A model generated the notes under the pieces. The model did no database searches. It was not told the origin of the DNA and worked only from the letters and a program-made list of their open reading frames with translations. A DNA stretch of 50,940 nt from the NCBI RefSeq assembly GCF_013166655.1, contig NZ_JABKCA010000037.1, positions 1 to 50,940 of the forward strand. The letters run 5' to 3'. Position numbers and translations under genes: made by a program. This stretch comes from Lentimicrobium sp. L6. Lineage in GTDB: Bacteria; Bacteroidota; Bacteroidia; Bacteroidales; UBA12170. Shown here one piece after another: positions 34,385-43,858 of the stretch (its first letter is position 1; every line of letters begins with the position of its first letter).

Positions 34385-35061
34385 TAAAAGTATATTTCTG
34401 CTATGATTTTATCGTAATCTACTCCCCTATCTATCAATATATCTCGAACTTGCACCACCATTTCAGAGCTACCACAAATGAAGAATGTTCTATCTAATTC
34501 CAGCTCTTCAGTTTTTAAGTATTCTGTAAGTCTTCCACTATAAAAGCCTTCCTTCTCCATGGTAGAACTACAAGGAATATATTTCAATGAATCATCCTTA
34601 ATAAACAATGAATCAAAGTAAAAGGATTTTTCAGCTCTCCCACCATGTATCAGAGTCTTCTGAGGAGCTAAACCACTTTTTTGCATAGATACAAATGGAG
34701 CAATTCCTGTTCCTACAGCTATCCAATAATCAGCTCCTTTACTACCATAAAAGGCCCCAAAAGGCTGGCTAACTAATATGGTGCCGCCTATTTTAACTTC
34801 AGCCAAACGAGGTGTTAAAAAACCATCAGGTTTTACCTTAAACAAAATAGCTACCTCTTCATTTTTAGGTTCACTCGCAATACTATAAAGCCTAGGAGGC
34901 TCATCTTTTTGTAATGAAATAGCCACCACCTGCCCTGGTTTAAAATCGAAAAACCGTTTGAAATAATAGACAAAAGCATTCTCACCTAAATCATCTATTC
35001 TGGTCACTTTTGCTTTGAATAATTCTATTTCACCTAAGCTATGTTTATCTGCGTAATGCAT
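34384..35061 (-). CDS. fpr: Ferredoxin/flavodoxin--NADP reductase
   Basis: A 225-residue flavoprotein. The FAD-binding motif is RLYSIAS (about residue 54, fits RxYS), then DFKPGQVVAISL, the NADPH-binding pocket VGTGIAPFVSM (about residue 118) and a terminal ICGSSEMVVQVRDIL followed by IAEIYF. It would pass electrons from NADPH to ferredoxin or flavodoxin. Pairing with rlmN, a radical SAM enzyme that needs reduction, is sensible. Own -7 box at 35076-35083. Confidence 0.9.
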   Translation of the reverse strand: MHYADKHSLGEIELFKAKVTRIDDLGENAFVYYFKRFFDFKPGQVVAISLQKDEPPRLYSIASEPKNEEVAILFKVKPDGFLTPRLAEVKIGGTILVSQPFGAFYGSKGADYWIAVGTGIAPFVSMQKSGLAPQKTLIHGGRAEKSFYFDSLFIKDDSLKYIPCSSTMEKEGFYSGRLTEYLKTEELELDRTFFICGSSEMVVQVRDILIDRGVDYDKIIAEIYF

Positions 35062-35075
35062 AAATTAAATTTGTG

Positions 35076-35083
35076 CAAAGGTA
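35076..35083 (-). promoter_or_regulatory. -7 promoter element of fpr-rlmN
   Basis: TACCTTTG on the minus strand, 14 bases before the fpr ATG. Confidence 0.6.
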
Positions 35084-35166
35084 GCATTCCCATGAAATCT
35101 AATTTGAAGCAATGGTTCTTAAAGTTTTTATTTTTTGTTAAAATTATTTTTAATTCCTCAAACCCT

Positions 35167-35174
35167 TATATTTG
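35167..35174 (+). promoter_or_regulatory. -7 promoter element TATATTTG
   Basis: Exact consensus, 64 bases before the porin-family ATG at 35239. Confidence 0.6.
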
Positions 35175-35238
35175 CTATAAATAACGCTAAGAAATCTTCA
35201 TTTTATTTCTGAAGGTTCTGGATCAAAACTAAACTCAA

Positions 35239-35871
35239 ATGAAAAAACTAATACTCATTGCCCTTCTATTTACAGGTTTATCCACCTATTCACAAGTAGA
35301 ACTCTCTCCAATGGTTGGATATTTCTTTGGTGGAAAAAGTAATTTCTACGAAGGAAGCCTAAAGATAAAAGACAATATAAACTATGGCCTTCACTTAGGT
35401 TTCGACGCTGGTGGGCATAGTATGCTGGAACTTTCCTATGCAGTTAGTTCTTCAGATGCACAATGGCGACCAAACTTTAGTTACATAGACTTATTACCTT
35501 CTAGAGAATTTGATATACAAACTCATATGTTTCTTATTGGAGGAACAAAAGGGGTAGAATTATCTAATCCTCAGCTTATTGGTTTTGGTACTTTTAAAGC
35601 TGGAGCAGTATATTATAATGCTACGAATGGCGATATTACTGATGTGTGGCGTTTTATGATCAATTTGGGTGCAGGAATAAAATACTATTTTACAGATAAA
35701 GTTGGAATCAAATTCCAAGGAAATATGTATATGCCTATGTACTTTAATGGAGGAGGGATTTACTGTGGTATTGGAAGTGGAGGAAGTAATTGTGGTGCTA
35801 GTGTAAGCAGTACAGTGGTTATTTTCCAAGGTGATTTAACTGCTGGTTTGATATTCAAATTGGGACAGTAG
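35239..35871 (+). CDS. Porin-family outer-membrane barrel (OmpA-like N-terminal barrel fold)
   Basis: A 210-residue secreted protein with a signal peptide (residues 1-18, LIALLFTGLSTYS). Small alternating strands follow: VELSPMVGYFFGGKSNFYEG, YGLHLGFDAGGHSMLELSYA, FMINLGAGIKYYFTDKVGIK and a closing GDLTAGLIFKLGQ. The Cys-containing segment GGGIYCGIGSGGSNCG lies in a surface-loop position. Standard small-barrel plan with eight strands is likely. Substrate unknown. It ends at a probable terminator before a convergent gene. Confidence 0.75.
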   Translation: MKKLILIALLFTGLSTYSQVELSPMVGYFFGGKSNFYEGSLKIKDNINYGLHLGFDAGGHSMLELSYAVSSSDAQWRPNFSYIDLLPSREFDIQTHMFLIGGTKGVELSNPQLIGFGTFKAGAVYYNATNGDITDVWRFMINLGAGIKYYFTDKVGIKFQGNMYMPMYFNGGGIYCGIGSGGSNCGASVSSTVVIFQGDLTAGLIFKLGQ

Positions 35872-35900
35872 GGTCATAAATCCTAGTTAATAAAATAAAT

Positions 35901-35938
35901 AGCCATTAGATTTGATTTTATCGAACTAAAGGCTTTTT
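35901..35938 (+). terminator. Probable intrinsic terminator
   Basis: AGCC..TTAG..TT pairs with AA..TAA..GGCT with an internal mismatch and a bulge, and is followed by five T. Weaker than other terminators in the window. Confidence 0.5.
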
Positions 35939-35949
35939 GGATCTCCTAT

Positions 35950-37011
35950 TTATCTCTTTTCTTGAAAATAAATAGCCTTTCTTAGCGCGATATTTGCCTG
36001 CAAATTTCTATAGAAGAATAGATAATCATAGATATGATATTCGCCTTCTTTAAAAATAGGCAGTATTGGAGGATAATCCTCAGGAAGAATATCGATGACT
36101 TTAAGGGTTCCCCTAGAAGGAGAAATATAGGCTCCAGAAAACTCTTTTATTTCCCTATTTATACCTCCAGCATAATCGGTGAAACAAGCCCCTAAATTTA
36201 AGCTTTTATCAGCAAGCACTGAATCAATTCTCCAATTTAATGGATTGATAGACAGACTAAATTTGGGAACAATAATAGAGGAAGCTATACCCTCTGATTC
36301 ACTGCTATAACAGATAATCACTCCTAAATCCCTATCGTTTTGAGCAGGTTTTAAATGAGGATATTCCATGACCTCCTCTTCCTCTAAACGCCAACCAATA
36401 GCATAGGCGGCGATTAATCGGTTTTGCAATCCCTCATTTTGAAAACGATGCTTTAACAGCTTCATTATCATCTCACTCCCTTGACTAAACCCTGCTAAAA
36501 TAAAAGGCTTATCACTTTGAGAAAGATAATAATCAAAAGCCTCCTCCACATCAGAATATGCCAATTTAAAAGCCATATTTACTGAAGGATTTTCAGATTC
36601 CTCTGCATATCCTCTGCTCATATAAGCTGTTAAACTAGCTTGACGATAATAAGGCGCATAAAAATTAGCTTCAGCATCATAAATACCTTTTTCCATATTT
36701 ATGGCACCTATAAAGTTCCCTTTTAGATCCTCATTCTCAAGCGAAAGATTAAAACTCACACTGTCGCCACTATATACAGTTGGAGCAATAAAGAATATAT
36801 CCATATCATCCTGATTAGAAACCGGATAACAAGCCCAATTTTGGTTTAAGGAATAGTCTATTTTAATAAAGCCTTGCTTGACTTTTCTTTGAGTACAGGA
36901 ATTTATAAAAAGTAAAAAACTCAATAGAATAATCAACTTTGAAAAAACTAAAATCTTTGGACTTTGGGGAAATAGTTCGATTTGATGGTTATAGTTCCTT
37001 AGTGCTTTCAT
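35950..37011 (-). CDS. DUF3089 lipoprotein (alpha/beta-hydrolase-like)
   Basis: A 353-residue protein with a lipoprotein signal near residues 24-40 (IILLSFLLFINSC). The DUF3089 core contains DMDIFFIAPTVYSGDSV, YAPYYRQASLTAYM, and a nucleophile-like FILAGFSQGSEMIMKLL (about residue 185), then AAYAIGW and GVIICYSSESEG. It ends VIDILPEDYPPILPI. The family is hydrolase-like with unknown substrate. The N-terminal about 23 residues before the signal core are charged; a later start within MKALRNYNHQ is not available as ATG. Confidence 0.85.
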   Translation of the reverse strand: MKALRNYNHQIELFPQSPKILVFSKLIILLSFLLFINSCTQRKVKQGFIKIDYSLNQNWACYPVSNQDDMDIFFIAPTVYSGDSVSFNLSLENEDLKGNFIGAINMEKGIYDAEANFYAPYYRQASLTAYMSRGYAEESENPSVNMAFKLAYSDVEEAFDYYLSQSDKPFILAGFSQGSEMIMKLLKHRFQNEGLQNRLIAAYAIGWRLEEEEVMEYPHLKPAQNDRDLGVIICYSSESEGIASSIIVPKFSLSINPLNWRIDSVLADKSLNLGACFTDYAGGINREIKEFSGAYISPSRGTLKVIDILPEDYPPILPIFKEGEYHIYDYLFFYRNLQANIALRKAIYFQEKR

Positions 37012-37043
37012 ATGAAAAAATAGACTTATTTAAATGTTTATAC

Positions 37044-37051
37044 CAAAGGTA
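37044..37051 (-). promoter_or_regulatory. -7 promoter element of the DUF3089 gene
   Basis: TACCTTTG on the minus strand, 32 bases before the ATG. Confidence 0.55.
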
Positions 37052-37149
37052 ATATAAATCTAATATAGGAGATTTAATTAAGGCAATAGGATAAATAGGA
37101 GATTCAACTTAACCATAGAAATCTAAAGAAAAAGCTCAAATGAGAATCA

Positions 37150-37440
37150 TTAAGTCTGCTCACATAATTTTTGTAACTCTTCTTTCTTCTCTTGTGGGAG
37201 CTCTATGTTTGGAGAGGTATTATTAAGCTTTAATTTTTCAAGATTGACTAAATTTTTATCAATAAAATCGCTCTGAATTTTAAAACGACGACATAATTCA
37301 CATCCTGCCAAATGCATTTTTAATTGCACTCGCTTGATGCAGCCCACCTTAGTCATCTCCGACTTGGTAATTAAGTATGTAGCTTCTTCGCAACTCAACA
37401 TGATGGCATCCATCCCTCTTATCATCATTTTCTTCATCAT
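37150..37440 (-). CDS. Anti-sigma-factor-like zinc-binding protein
   Basis: A 96-residue cytoplasmic-looking protein. The motif HLAGCELCRRF (about residue 47) is the HxxxCxxC zinc site of the zinc-finger anti-sigma family, with a Cys a few residues earlier (VGCIKR). The start is the ATG overlapping the sigma factor stop by 4 bases (ATGA); a start about 4 codons further upstream is in frame but less natural. No transmembrane segment follows, so this would be a soluble anti-sigma factor. Co-transcribed with the sigma gene. Confidence 0.75.
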   Translation of the reverse strand: MMKKMMIRGMDAIMLSCEEATYLITKSEMTKVGCIKRVQLKMHLAGCELCRRFKIQSDFIDKNLVNLEKLKLNNTSPNIELPQEKKEELQKLCEQT

Positions 37441-38009
37441 ACTTCTAACCAATTTTTTTCAATACAAGCTCTCATCTTCAACTTTGCTCGATGCATAATC
37501 ACCCACAAATTAGACGAAGTAATATTTAAGTCCTTACAAATTTCTTCTCCACTACACTCCTCCATCATCTTCATATGAAAAACCTCACGCCATTGAGGAG
37601 GTAGAAGACTCAAGCATAAGTCTAAAGCTTTTTGAAATTCATCTTTTTCCAGATCATTTGATTGATCAATATTCCATTGTCCAGGTTCACCATCATCACT
37701 CCAATGGTTCTTAAAAGCTCCATCGGCATTAAAAGGAAGACTGAAATCTGTATTTGTTGTGTTTTTCCTAACTGAAGATTTGCGATAATGATCGATAACT
37801 TTTCGCTTCAAAATAGATACCAACCAGGTGCGCTCCGTGCTATTTCCCTTAAAAGAATCTTTACCCTTAAGGCCAGCAATAAAAGTGTCTTGAACCAAAT
37901 CTTGAGCAATCACATCATCACTAACTTTATATACAGCGTAATTATAAAGGTAGTCGGAATGGTTTTGCACCCATTTCTCAGGATTTAATATATTGGCAGT
38001 TTTGCTCAT
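37437..38009 (-). CDS. ECF-type RNA polymerase sigma factor
   Basis: A 190-residue sigma factor. Region 2 reads DYLYNYAVYKVSDDVIAQDL with QDTFIAGLKG and ERTWLVSILKRKVIDHYRKS. Region 4 reads LLPPQWREVFHMKMMEECSG and EEICKDLNITSSNLWVIMHR. ATG 38009 is chosen because an in-frame TTG at 38018 lies inside the -7 box at 38016-38023. The -7 box ends only 6 bases before the ATG, so the transcript may be leaderless. No target promoter or regulon can be named. Confidence 0.95.
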   Translation of the reverse strand: MSKTANILNPEKWVQNHSDYLYNYAVYKVSDDVIAQDLVQDTFIAGLKGKDSFKGNSTERTWLVSILKRKVIDHYRKSSVRKNTTNTDFSLPFNADGAFKNHWSDDGEPGQWNIDQSNDLEKDEFQKALDLCLSLLPPQWREVFHMKMMEECSGEEICKDLNITSSNLWVIMHRAKLKMRACIEKNWLEV

Positions 38010-38290
38010 ATCTAGCAAAAATACTCAAAGTTTATAGCTATCAAAATATTTTGGAAACAATAAATATTCACTGCTTTAAAATAGTATTTACTATTCTTCT
38101 CTACGAATGAATTATATAGTTTGAACTGGACAAACATATTGACGTCCTAAGGTAGTATGTTTAGCACAACAACTAATAAATGATAACGAAACTCAACTTC
38201 AAATATAAATAGAGATAAAAGTAACAGAAGCCAGAGCCTGTTATTCACTTTGTGCCTCAATTTTATCAGCTATATTGCAAAGTCTTTCAA
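38010..38290. other. Intergenic region, no gene seen
   Basis: Contains the sigma-gene promoter at the left end. I see nothing that resembles a gene; the 3' end leads into the terminator below. Confidence 0.4.
38016..38023 (-). promoter_or_regulatory. -7 promoter element of the sigma/anti-sigma operon
   Basis: TATTTTTG on the minus strand. Very close to the start codon, 6 bases. Confidence 0.6.
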
Positions 38291-38328
38291 AGAAAAACCA
38301 TGAACAATAAAACTGCTCATGGTTTTCT
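38291..38328 (-). terminator. Intrinsic terminator of the cyclophilin gene
   Basis: AGAAAAACCATGA (38291-38303) pairs with TCATGGTTTTCT (38317-38328), loop 13 bases. On the minus strand, T-rich sequence follows, 24 bases after the cyclophilin stop. Confidence 0.65.
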
Positions 38329-38351
38329 AAATCTTTCTGTTCTATGTCAAT

Positions 38352-40010
38352 TTACATCTTTATAAACTTCAAACTACTCTCCTTTTTATCAGTTTTTACA
38401 TTGATGAAATAAATGCCCTGAGGAAGTTTTTGAGCATCTAAAATTGTTTGATTATTTTGTATTTCCTCAGTTTTCATTTCTTGTTCTAATACAACCTGAC
38501 CATTAGAATTATAGATTTTGATGGTGGCTTTCTCTTTTCCAGAAATCACATTTTTCAAATCAATATGGATATAATCGTTTACTGGATTTGGAGATATTGT
38601 AAATGCTTGTTCATTTAGTTCATCAACAGTCCATAATATATCTATTCCAAATTTCTCACTAATTGAGTAAATATCAGAATTACTAGGATATGATAATCTA
38701 AGATAGCAGTCTTGTGAATTAGCATCAGGGACCAACCAGCTATACACCTGATTATCTGCTGGTAAGCTAGTTTCCAACACTGACCAATTATCACCATTAT
38801 CCGATGAAAACTCTATTTTAACATTTGAAATCACCTCACTATTCCATGTAATATCATACTCATATTCTGGCATCAATAACTCACCATCCATAGGCGTTAA
38901 AACATCCAATAAATAAACAAAGAACCTAAAATCAGACTCATCATTCAAATCTGGGAAAGCAGTTTCTTCTAGTTTTACTTTACACCAATCTGTGGCTGTT
39001 TCTGGAGTCCACATATAGGAACCGCTTGCTGCATCAATACCATCGGCTACAAATACCCAATCACCTCCATCGGAAGCTTGATAGTATAAACTCAAATCAC
39101 CTATCAACTCACCTGACCATGTCACCTCATATTCTCTTCCCACTTGGTAAGTAACGAAGCCATTAGGTTCTAATAACTCGAGAGATGCAAAGGTGAAAGC
39201 CTCCTCATTCATACTCATGATATCTGGATAAGCTACATCAGAAATTCTTACAAAACAGGCATCTGATGTTACATTTGGGGCGTCCCACTCGTAAGCACGA
39301 GTATTGGCAGAAATAGACTCCTCTATGGTTTCCCAAGTAGTTCCATTATCCGATGAAAACTCCAATTTCACATCTGCAATAAAAGCACTATTCCAAGTAA
39401 TGATGCTTGTTCCAGCGGCATTCCATTTTCCATTAGAAACGGGTGCTGTTAGTTCTATTGTTCTGTCTCCAGTAACCACTCTAATGCTATCAATCACTAC
39501 ATCAATTAATGGCTTGTCATTGGCATTGGTTTCCACTTCACTTATGGCATAAACCACATCCATTCCATCTATAATTTTTCCAAATACAGCATGAGCATCA
39601 TCGAGCCATTCTGTTGGAGCCACAGTTATAAAATACTGTGAACCATTGGTATTTGGTCCTGAATTAGCCATAGAAAGTATACCAGGCTCATCATGACGTA
39701 AATCAGGATGAAACTCATCATCAAAAGAATACCCTGGTCCACCGGTACCAGTACCATAAGGACAACCATCTTGAATCATAAATCCACTAATGACTCTATG
39801 GAAAATTAAATCAGTATAAAAATGATCGTTACAAAGGTTGATAAAGTTCTGACCTGTTTCAGGCACAAGATCCTCGCGCAATTCGGCTCTAAAATCGCCC
39901 ATAGAGGTATACCATTGCACAACAGTTTGGGATTTGCTTTCATTAGAGATTCCAAGAATCAATAGGATTAAAAAGACTGAAACAAAGGAAGTAAATTTTA
40001 ATGCTTTCAT
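38352..40010 (-). CDS. Secreted cyclophilin-type peptidyl-prolyl isomerase with Ig-like repeats and T9SS sorting domain
   Basis: A 552-residue protein: signal peptide (residues 1-28), cyclophilin domain (about 30-180), three beta-sandwich modules of about 85 residues, and a C-terminal type A sorting domain. Cyclophilin motifs: NFINLCNDHFYTDLIFHRVI, FMIQDGCPYGTGTGGPGYSF, LSMANSGPNTNGSQYFITVA and the catalytic-site HAVFGKIIDGMDVV. The repeats carry WNSAFIADVKLEFSSDNG and similar. The sorting domain has SPNPVNDYIHIDL and LPQGIYFINV, ending in FIKM. It would be exported to the surface by the Por system. Confidence 0.92.
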   Translation of the reverse strand: MKALKFTSFVSVFLILLILGISNESKSQTVVQWYTSMGDFRAELREDLVPETGQNFINLCNDHFYTDLIFHRVISGFMIQDGCPYGTGTGGPGYSFDDEFHPDLRHDEPGILSMANSGPNTNGSQYFITVAPTEWLDDAHAVFGKIIDGMDVVYAISEVETNANDKPLIDVVIDSIRVVTGDRTIELTAPVSNGKWNAAGTSIITWNSAFIADVKLEFSSDNGTTWETIEESISANTRAYEWDAPNVTSDACFVRISDVAYPDIMSMNEEAFTFASLELLEPNGFVTYQVGREYEVTWSGELIGDLSLYYQASDGGDWVFVADGIDAASGSYMWTPETATDWCKVKLEETAFPDLNDESDFRFFVYLLDVLTPMDGELLMPEYEYDITWNSEVISNVKIEFSSDNGDNWSVLETSLPADNQVYSWLVPDANSQDCYLRLSYPSNSDIYSISEKFGIDILWTVDELNEQAFTISPNPVNDYIHIDLKNVISGKEKATIKIYNSNGQVVLEQEMKTEEIQNNQTILDAQKLPQGIYFINVKTDKKESSLKFIKM

Positions 40011-40088
40011 AAATGAGTTTTAGGTTAGGAAATGAATAAAGAAGAAAATCGCTAGCATCTATAGAAATACCAGCTCATTTCGTTTGCT

Positions 40089-40096
40089 CAAAAATA
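40089..40096 (-). promoter_or_regulatory. -7 promoter element of the cyclophilin gene
   Basis: TATTTTTG on the minus strand, 78 bases before the ATG. A word GCATCTATAGAAAT lies at about 40058-40072 and resembles the 3' end of the long repeat at 25640-25668. Confidence 0.5.
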
Positions 40097-40174
40097 CAGA
40101 ATAAAAATAATACAATGGTATAGAACACAGAATCAATCTGTACTTTTTTTTGTAAATATTTAAGGGGGAAAGCT

Positions 40175-43100
40175 TTAGTTTTTTAGTTTTCCTTTTATAG
40201 GAAGTGTAAAAATAAACTCTGTACCTTTATGCTTGCACGATTTAAGTTCTATACTTCCTCCTAAAAGTTCTACATAAGCTTTGGTAATAGACAAACCCAA
40301 ACCAGCGCCTTCGGTAACTTTATTATCCACCTTCTCTGCCTGTACAAAACGTTCAAAGATGAGTTTTTGCTTAGGCTCAGAAATTCCAATTCCCGTATCT
40401 TTCACAAAGAACTTGATGGTTTTACCAAGAATTGAATATCCAAAAGATATTTGTCCTTCTTTGGTGTATTTAATAGAATTCTTGATTAGGTTGGTAAAAA
40501 TATCAGCAATTTTTGTGGAATCAGACCAAATATTTAATTCGCCAATATTGGGTGTTTCAAGCTTTAATTCTAAACCATTTCTTTCTGCCTCGGGTGAAAA
40601 AAAAGCATATTGAAAATACAATAATTCATTCACGTTTACTTCGCTATAATCTACATTCATTTGCCCCGATTCTATTCTGGAAATATCAATGATATTATTA
40701 ATTAAACGTAACATCTTACCACCACTTCGTTCAATAACACTAATATACAAACCCTTTTCTTTTTCTGATAAATCTTCTTCTTTTAATAAATCTGCAAAAC
40801 CCATAATTCCATTCATAGGAGTTCGAATCTCGTGACTCATGTTTGCTAAAAAATAAGATTTCATTCTATTATTCTCTTCTGCCTGATTTTTCGCTATCAA
40901 TAATAATTGCTGTGTTCTTTCTCGTTCTGAAACATCTTTAGAAACCACAGATGCTCCAGAGATATGCTGCCCATAAACAATAGGATTAATGGTAATTTCA
41001 AAATAATAGGGTTTATGATCTATCTCGAATTGATCAATTTCTACAACAGACTCGCCTGAAAAAACCCTTAAATATCGAGATTTCCATAAATCTGCAGTCT
41101 CTTTGGATACAAAATCCAAAATACAATTCCCTTTATTGAGTTTAACACCATAATTATAATGAAATTCATTTCTAAACTTTGAATTGATCGTCAGTAGTTT
41201 GTATTCCCTATCAACCGACCAAATGGCATCTTGAGAACTCTCTAAAACAGACATTAAATTGGCTTCACTATCAATTAGAGCCAACTCTACTTTTTTTCTT
41301 TCAGTGATGTTTCTATTGATACTTAAAATGGCCTTATTTCCCTGATAGTTTATTAAGGAAGCATTAATCTCAAAATGCAATTCCCTGCCCTCTTTATTAT
41401 ATTGTGTGGTTTCGAAATTGGTATAAACTCCATCTTTTAGGGTTTGCTCTATCCTTAATTTCCCTTTTTTTGGATTCTTTGAAAAATTAGTGATAGAACT
41501 TCCTACAAATTCTTGATAAGAATATCCATAAACTTCACAAGCCGCTTTATTGGCCTCCAGTATCACTCCATCTTCAGGATTAAAAATAAGGATAGCATCA
41601 TGGGCTTGTTCAAATAATTGTTTATAATCCTCTTTTGATTTGATGAGGTGATCTATGGTCTTCTTTTCTTTGGTGATATCCGTATGTGCACCAAACATCC
41701 TAATGACATTAGCATTTTTATCTAAAACAGCTGCTGCTTTATTATGAATCCATCTATAAGTCTCATCCTTATGCTTCATTCTAAATTCCTCAATAAAGAA
41801 GTTTTTAGGCTTCTCTAAAAAGGCTTGCACTGTATTTATCATTCTTTCCTTATCATCAGGATGAAGTAAATCCTCCCAAGTAGAAAACTCATTGCCCAAT
41901 TCGTGAGCTTGATAACCTAAAAGTCCTTTCCATTGATCACTATAAAAAACAGAGTTGTCTTTTAATTTCCAATCCCAAATACCACTTTCGGAAGCAGCAG
42001 TTGCCAATTGATATCTTTCCTCACTTTCTTTTAATGCCTGGGTAGCTAAAACCGAATCTGTAATATCAATAATAAATCCATTTGAATACTCTAACAATTC
42101 AGCTTCTTGCCGATATGCGATTCCTGTGGCTTCTAGTTTAAAATATCGTATTCCTCTTTCAGGATGTACTATTCTAAACTTCATTTGATGTTTAAAAGGA
42201 GGCTTTAAATTCCTATATATTTCTCTAAATACTGTTTTAATATCTTTAGGATGAACATTTTCAAACCAGCTGGCAAAAGTATTTTTCTCCTGAGGTGAAA
42301 TTCCAAATAAATGAATAATAGAATCACTAATCATTAGAACCTCAGCATTATTAGTCTGAAGGTCTATCTTTAATCTAAAAAGTGCATAATCTTTTGGACT
42401 GTCTACAATGGATTTTAAATGAAGGTTTAGATCTTCAATTTGCAAACGTCTCTCCTTTTCCTCAGTAATATCAACAGCTAATTCTAACCTTACATTTTTG
42501 CCATTGAACCACTCTATTACTCTGTCATAACAACGATACCAATGATTATTCTGCTTGTTTTGAAATTCCCAAACATAAGAATCATTTTTTTTATTATTGA
42601 ATATAATAGGATTAGTACAAAATGAACAAGGACTATCTAAACCTTGCATAACTTGATAACACTTCTTTCCGATAATACTTTGTTCAACACCCAAAGAATC
42701 TATAAGCTCTTGATTGGCAAATAGTATTTCGAAACTGAATGGGTCGCTTACATAGACTATTCCATCTAAAGCACTGAATATTTTTAATGAGGCCTGTTGT
42801 TGTAAAGCTAATTTCTGCTGGGATTCTTTAAGTTCACTAACATCCCTAGATTGAGTATAAACAGCTTTAGCCCCTTTATAAGCTATCACTTTTGCAATAA
42901 CCTCTACTGGCAATTCACTTCCATCTTTACAAAGAAATAGGCTTTCGAATTTTGCTTCACCTTTTTCCATCAGTTTTTGGGTGATGCCTTCTAATTCTTC
43001 TAAGGAATACTTTTTTTGAATTTTTGAAATAGGTTGTCCCAATACCTCACTGGCTTGATATCCTATCTTTTTTAAACCTTCCTCGTTTACATCCAAAATT

Positions 43101-43192
43101 TCATGATGGAAATTTTGAATCGCTAAAATATCTGAAGACGTATTGAATAAAAAATGATAAAGCTCATCTTCGGTATGTCTTCCCTTGCCCAT
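40175..43192 (-). CDS. Multi-PAS sensor histidine kinase
   Basis: A 1005-residue cytoplasmic-looking sensor kinase with no obvious membrane segment. Around six PAS-type sensor modules run from the N-terminus to about residue 760; clear ones begin FNTSSDILAIQNFHHEILDV, GIVYVSDPFSFEILFANQEL, ASESGIWDWKLKDNSVFYS and AHDAILIFNPEDGVILEANK. The HisKA box is FLANMSHEIRTPMNGIMGF with phospho-acceptor His787. ATP lid motifs follow: IKNSIKYTKEG (N box), KDTGIGI (G1) and EGAGLGLSI (G2). There is no receiver or output domain and no regulator gene adjacent, so it is an orphan. The second PAS has three close Cys (CYQVMQGLDSPCSFC). Confidence 0.93.
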   Translation of the reverse strand: MGKGRHTEDELYHFLFNTSSDILAIQNFHHEILDVNEEGLKKIGYQASEVLGQPISKIQKKYSLEELEGITQKLMEKGEAKFESLFLCKDGSELPVEVIAKVIAYKGAKAVYTQSRDVSELKESQQKLALQQQASLKIFSALDGIVYVSDPFSFEILFANQELIDSLGVEQSIIGKKCYQVMQGLDSPCSFCTNPIIFNNKKNDSYVWEFQNKQNNHWYRCYDRVIEWFNGKNVRLELAVDITEEKERRLQIEDLNLHLKSIVDSPKDYALFRLKIDLQTNNAEVLMISDSIIHLFGISPQEKNTFASWFENVHPKDIKTVFREIYRNLKPPFKHQMKFRIVHPERGIRYFKLEATGIAYRQEAELLEYSNGFIIDITDSVLATQALKESEERYQLATAASESGIWDWKLKDNSVFYSDQWKGLLGYQAHELGNEFSTWEDLLHPDDKERMINTVQAFLEKPKNFFIEEFRMKHKDETYRWIHNKAAAVLDKNANVIRMFGAHTDITKEKKTIDHLIKSKEDYKQLFEQAHDAILIFNPEDGVILEANKAACEVYGYSYQEFVGSSITNFSKNPKKGKLRIEQTLKDGVYTNFETTQYNKEGRELHFEINASLINYQGNKAILSINRNITERKKVELALIDSEANLMSVLESSQDAIWSVDREYKLLTINSKFRNEFHYNYGVKLNKGNCILDFVSKETADLWKSRYLRVFSGESVVEIDQFEIDHKPYYFEITINPIVYGQHISGASVVSKDVSERERTQQLLLIAKNQAEENNRMKSYFLANMSHEIRTPMNGIMGFADLLKEEDLSEKEKGLYISVIERSGGKMLRLINNIIDISRIESGQMNVDYSEVNVNELLYFQYAFFSPEAERNGLELKLETPNIGELNIWSDSTKIADIFTNLIKNSIKYTKEGQISFGYSILGKTIKFFVKDTGIGISEPKQKLIFERFVQAEKVDNKVTEGAGLGLSITKAYVELLGGSIELKSCKHKGTEFIFTLPIKGKLKN

Positions 43193-43390
43193 ATAGAATA
43201 TTCGTTTATTTGGTTCTATCTAATAATTAAATCCGAAAACAGAATGCAGAGAAAGAGAAATGACTGATGCGATGCTATATAATCCCAAATGTAATGATAA
43301 TTCCGGATTAAACCACAAAATTAACATTCCCATAAAATACTAAATATCAACAAACAAAGCAGCTAACGTGCTTTTATTTTCAAAAGCAAA

Positions 43391-43858
43391 CTAGTCTATA
43401 TTATATAACTGAAATGGTGTAATACTTGATTTCACATGAGATTCTTTCATGAATATGTTTATTGTTTTTATGATTTCAGGGTGAAGCTCAGCTACATTAT
43501 TCTGTTCTTGTGGATCGCTGAGTAAATGATATAACTCAAGCTCTAAGTTTCCATTCTGAATATTTTTTCGAATCGCCTTCCAATCTCCAAACCGAATGGC
43601 TTGTTGACCATTATACTCAGGAAACTCCCAATACAAATACTCATGATTTACTTGATGCTGCAGATTTAAAATAGTCGGCAAAAAACTTATTCCATCAGAC
43701 TCCTCAGGAATATCTATTTGTGCAATATCACAGAAGGTGGGCATCATATCACTAAATGAAGAAATATATTCAGAAACAGAAGCAGAATCCAATTCATCAG
43801 GCCAAGAAACTATTAATGGAACTCTTATTCCTCCTTCGTGCACAAATCCTTTGGTATA
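43391..43858 (-). pseudogene. Decayed sulfatase C-terminal fragment
   Basis: An open frame matches the sulfatase C-terminal third: KGFVHEGGIRVPLIVSWPDE, with the conserved KGxxxEGGIRVP, then DMMPTFCDIAQIDIPEESDG, GISFLPTIL, QAIRFGDWKAIRKN and LYHLLSDPQEQNNVAELHPE. Stop codons interrupt the frame immediately upstream (TGA near 43859 and 43867), and the N-terminal two-thirds with the CxPxR formylglycine motif is missing. A second frame (43825-44040) continues but does not give the sulfatase motifs. I call it a truncated remnant. Other evidence of function is lacking. Confidence 0.8.

Noticed and set aside
34312-34497. 61-codon plus-strand frame across rlmN/fpr
   Set aside because: Antisense to two strongly supported genes; no promoter.
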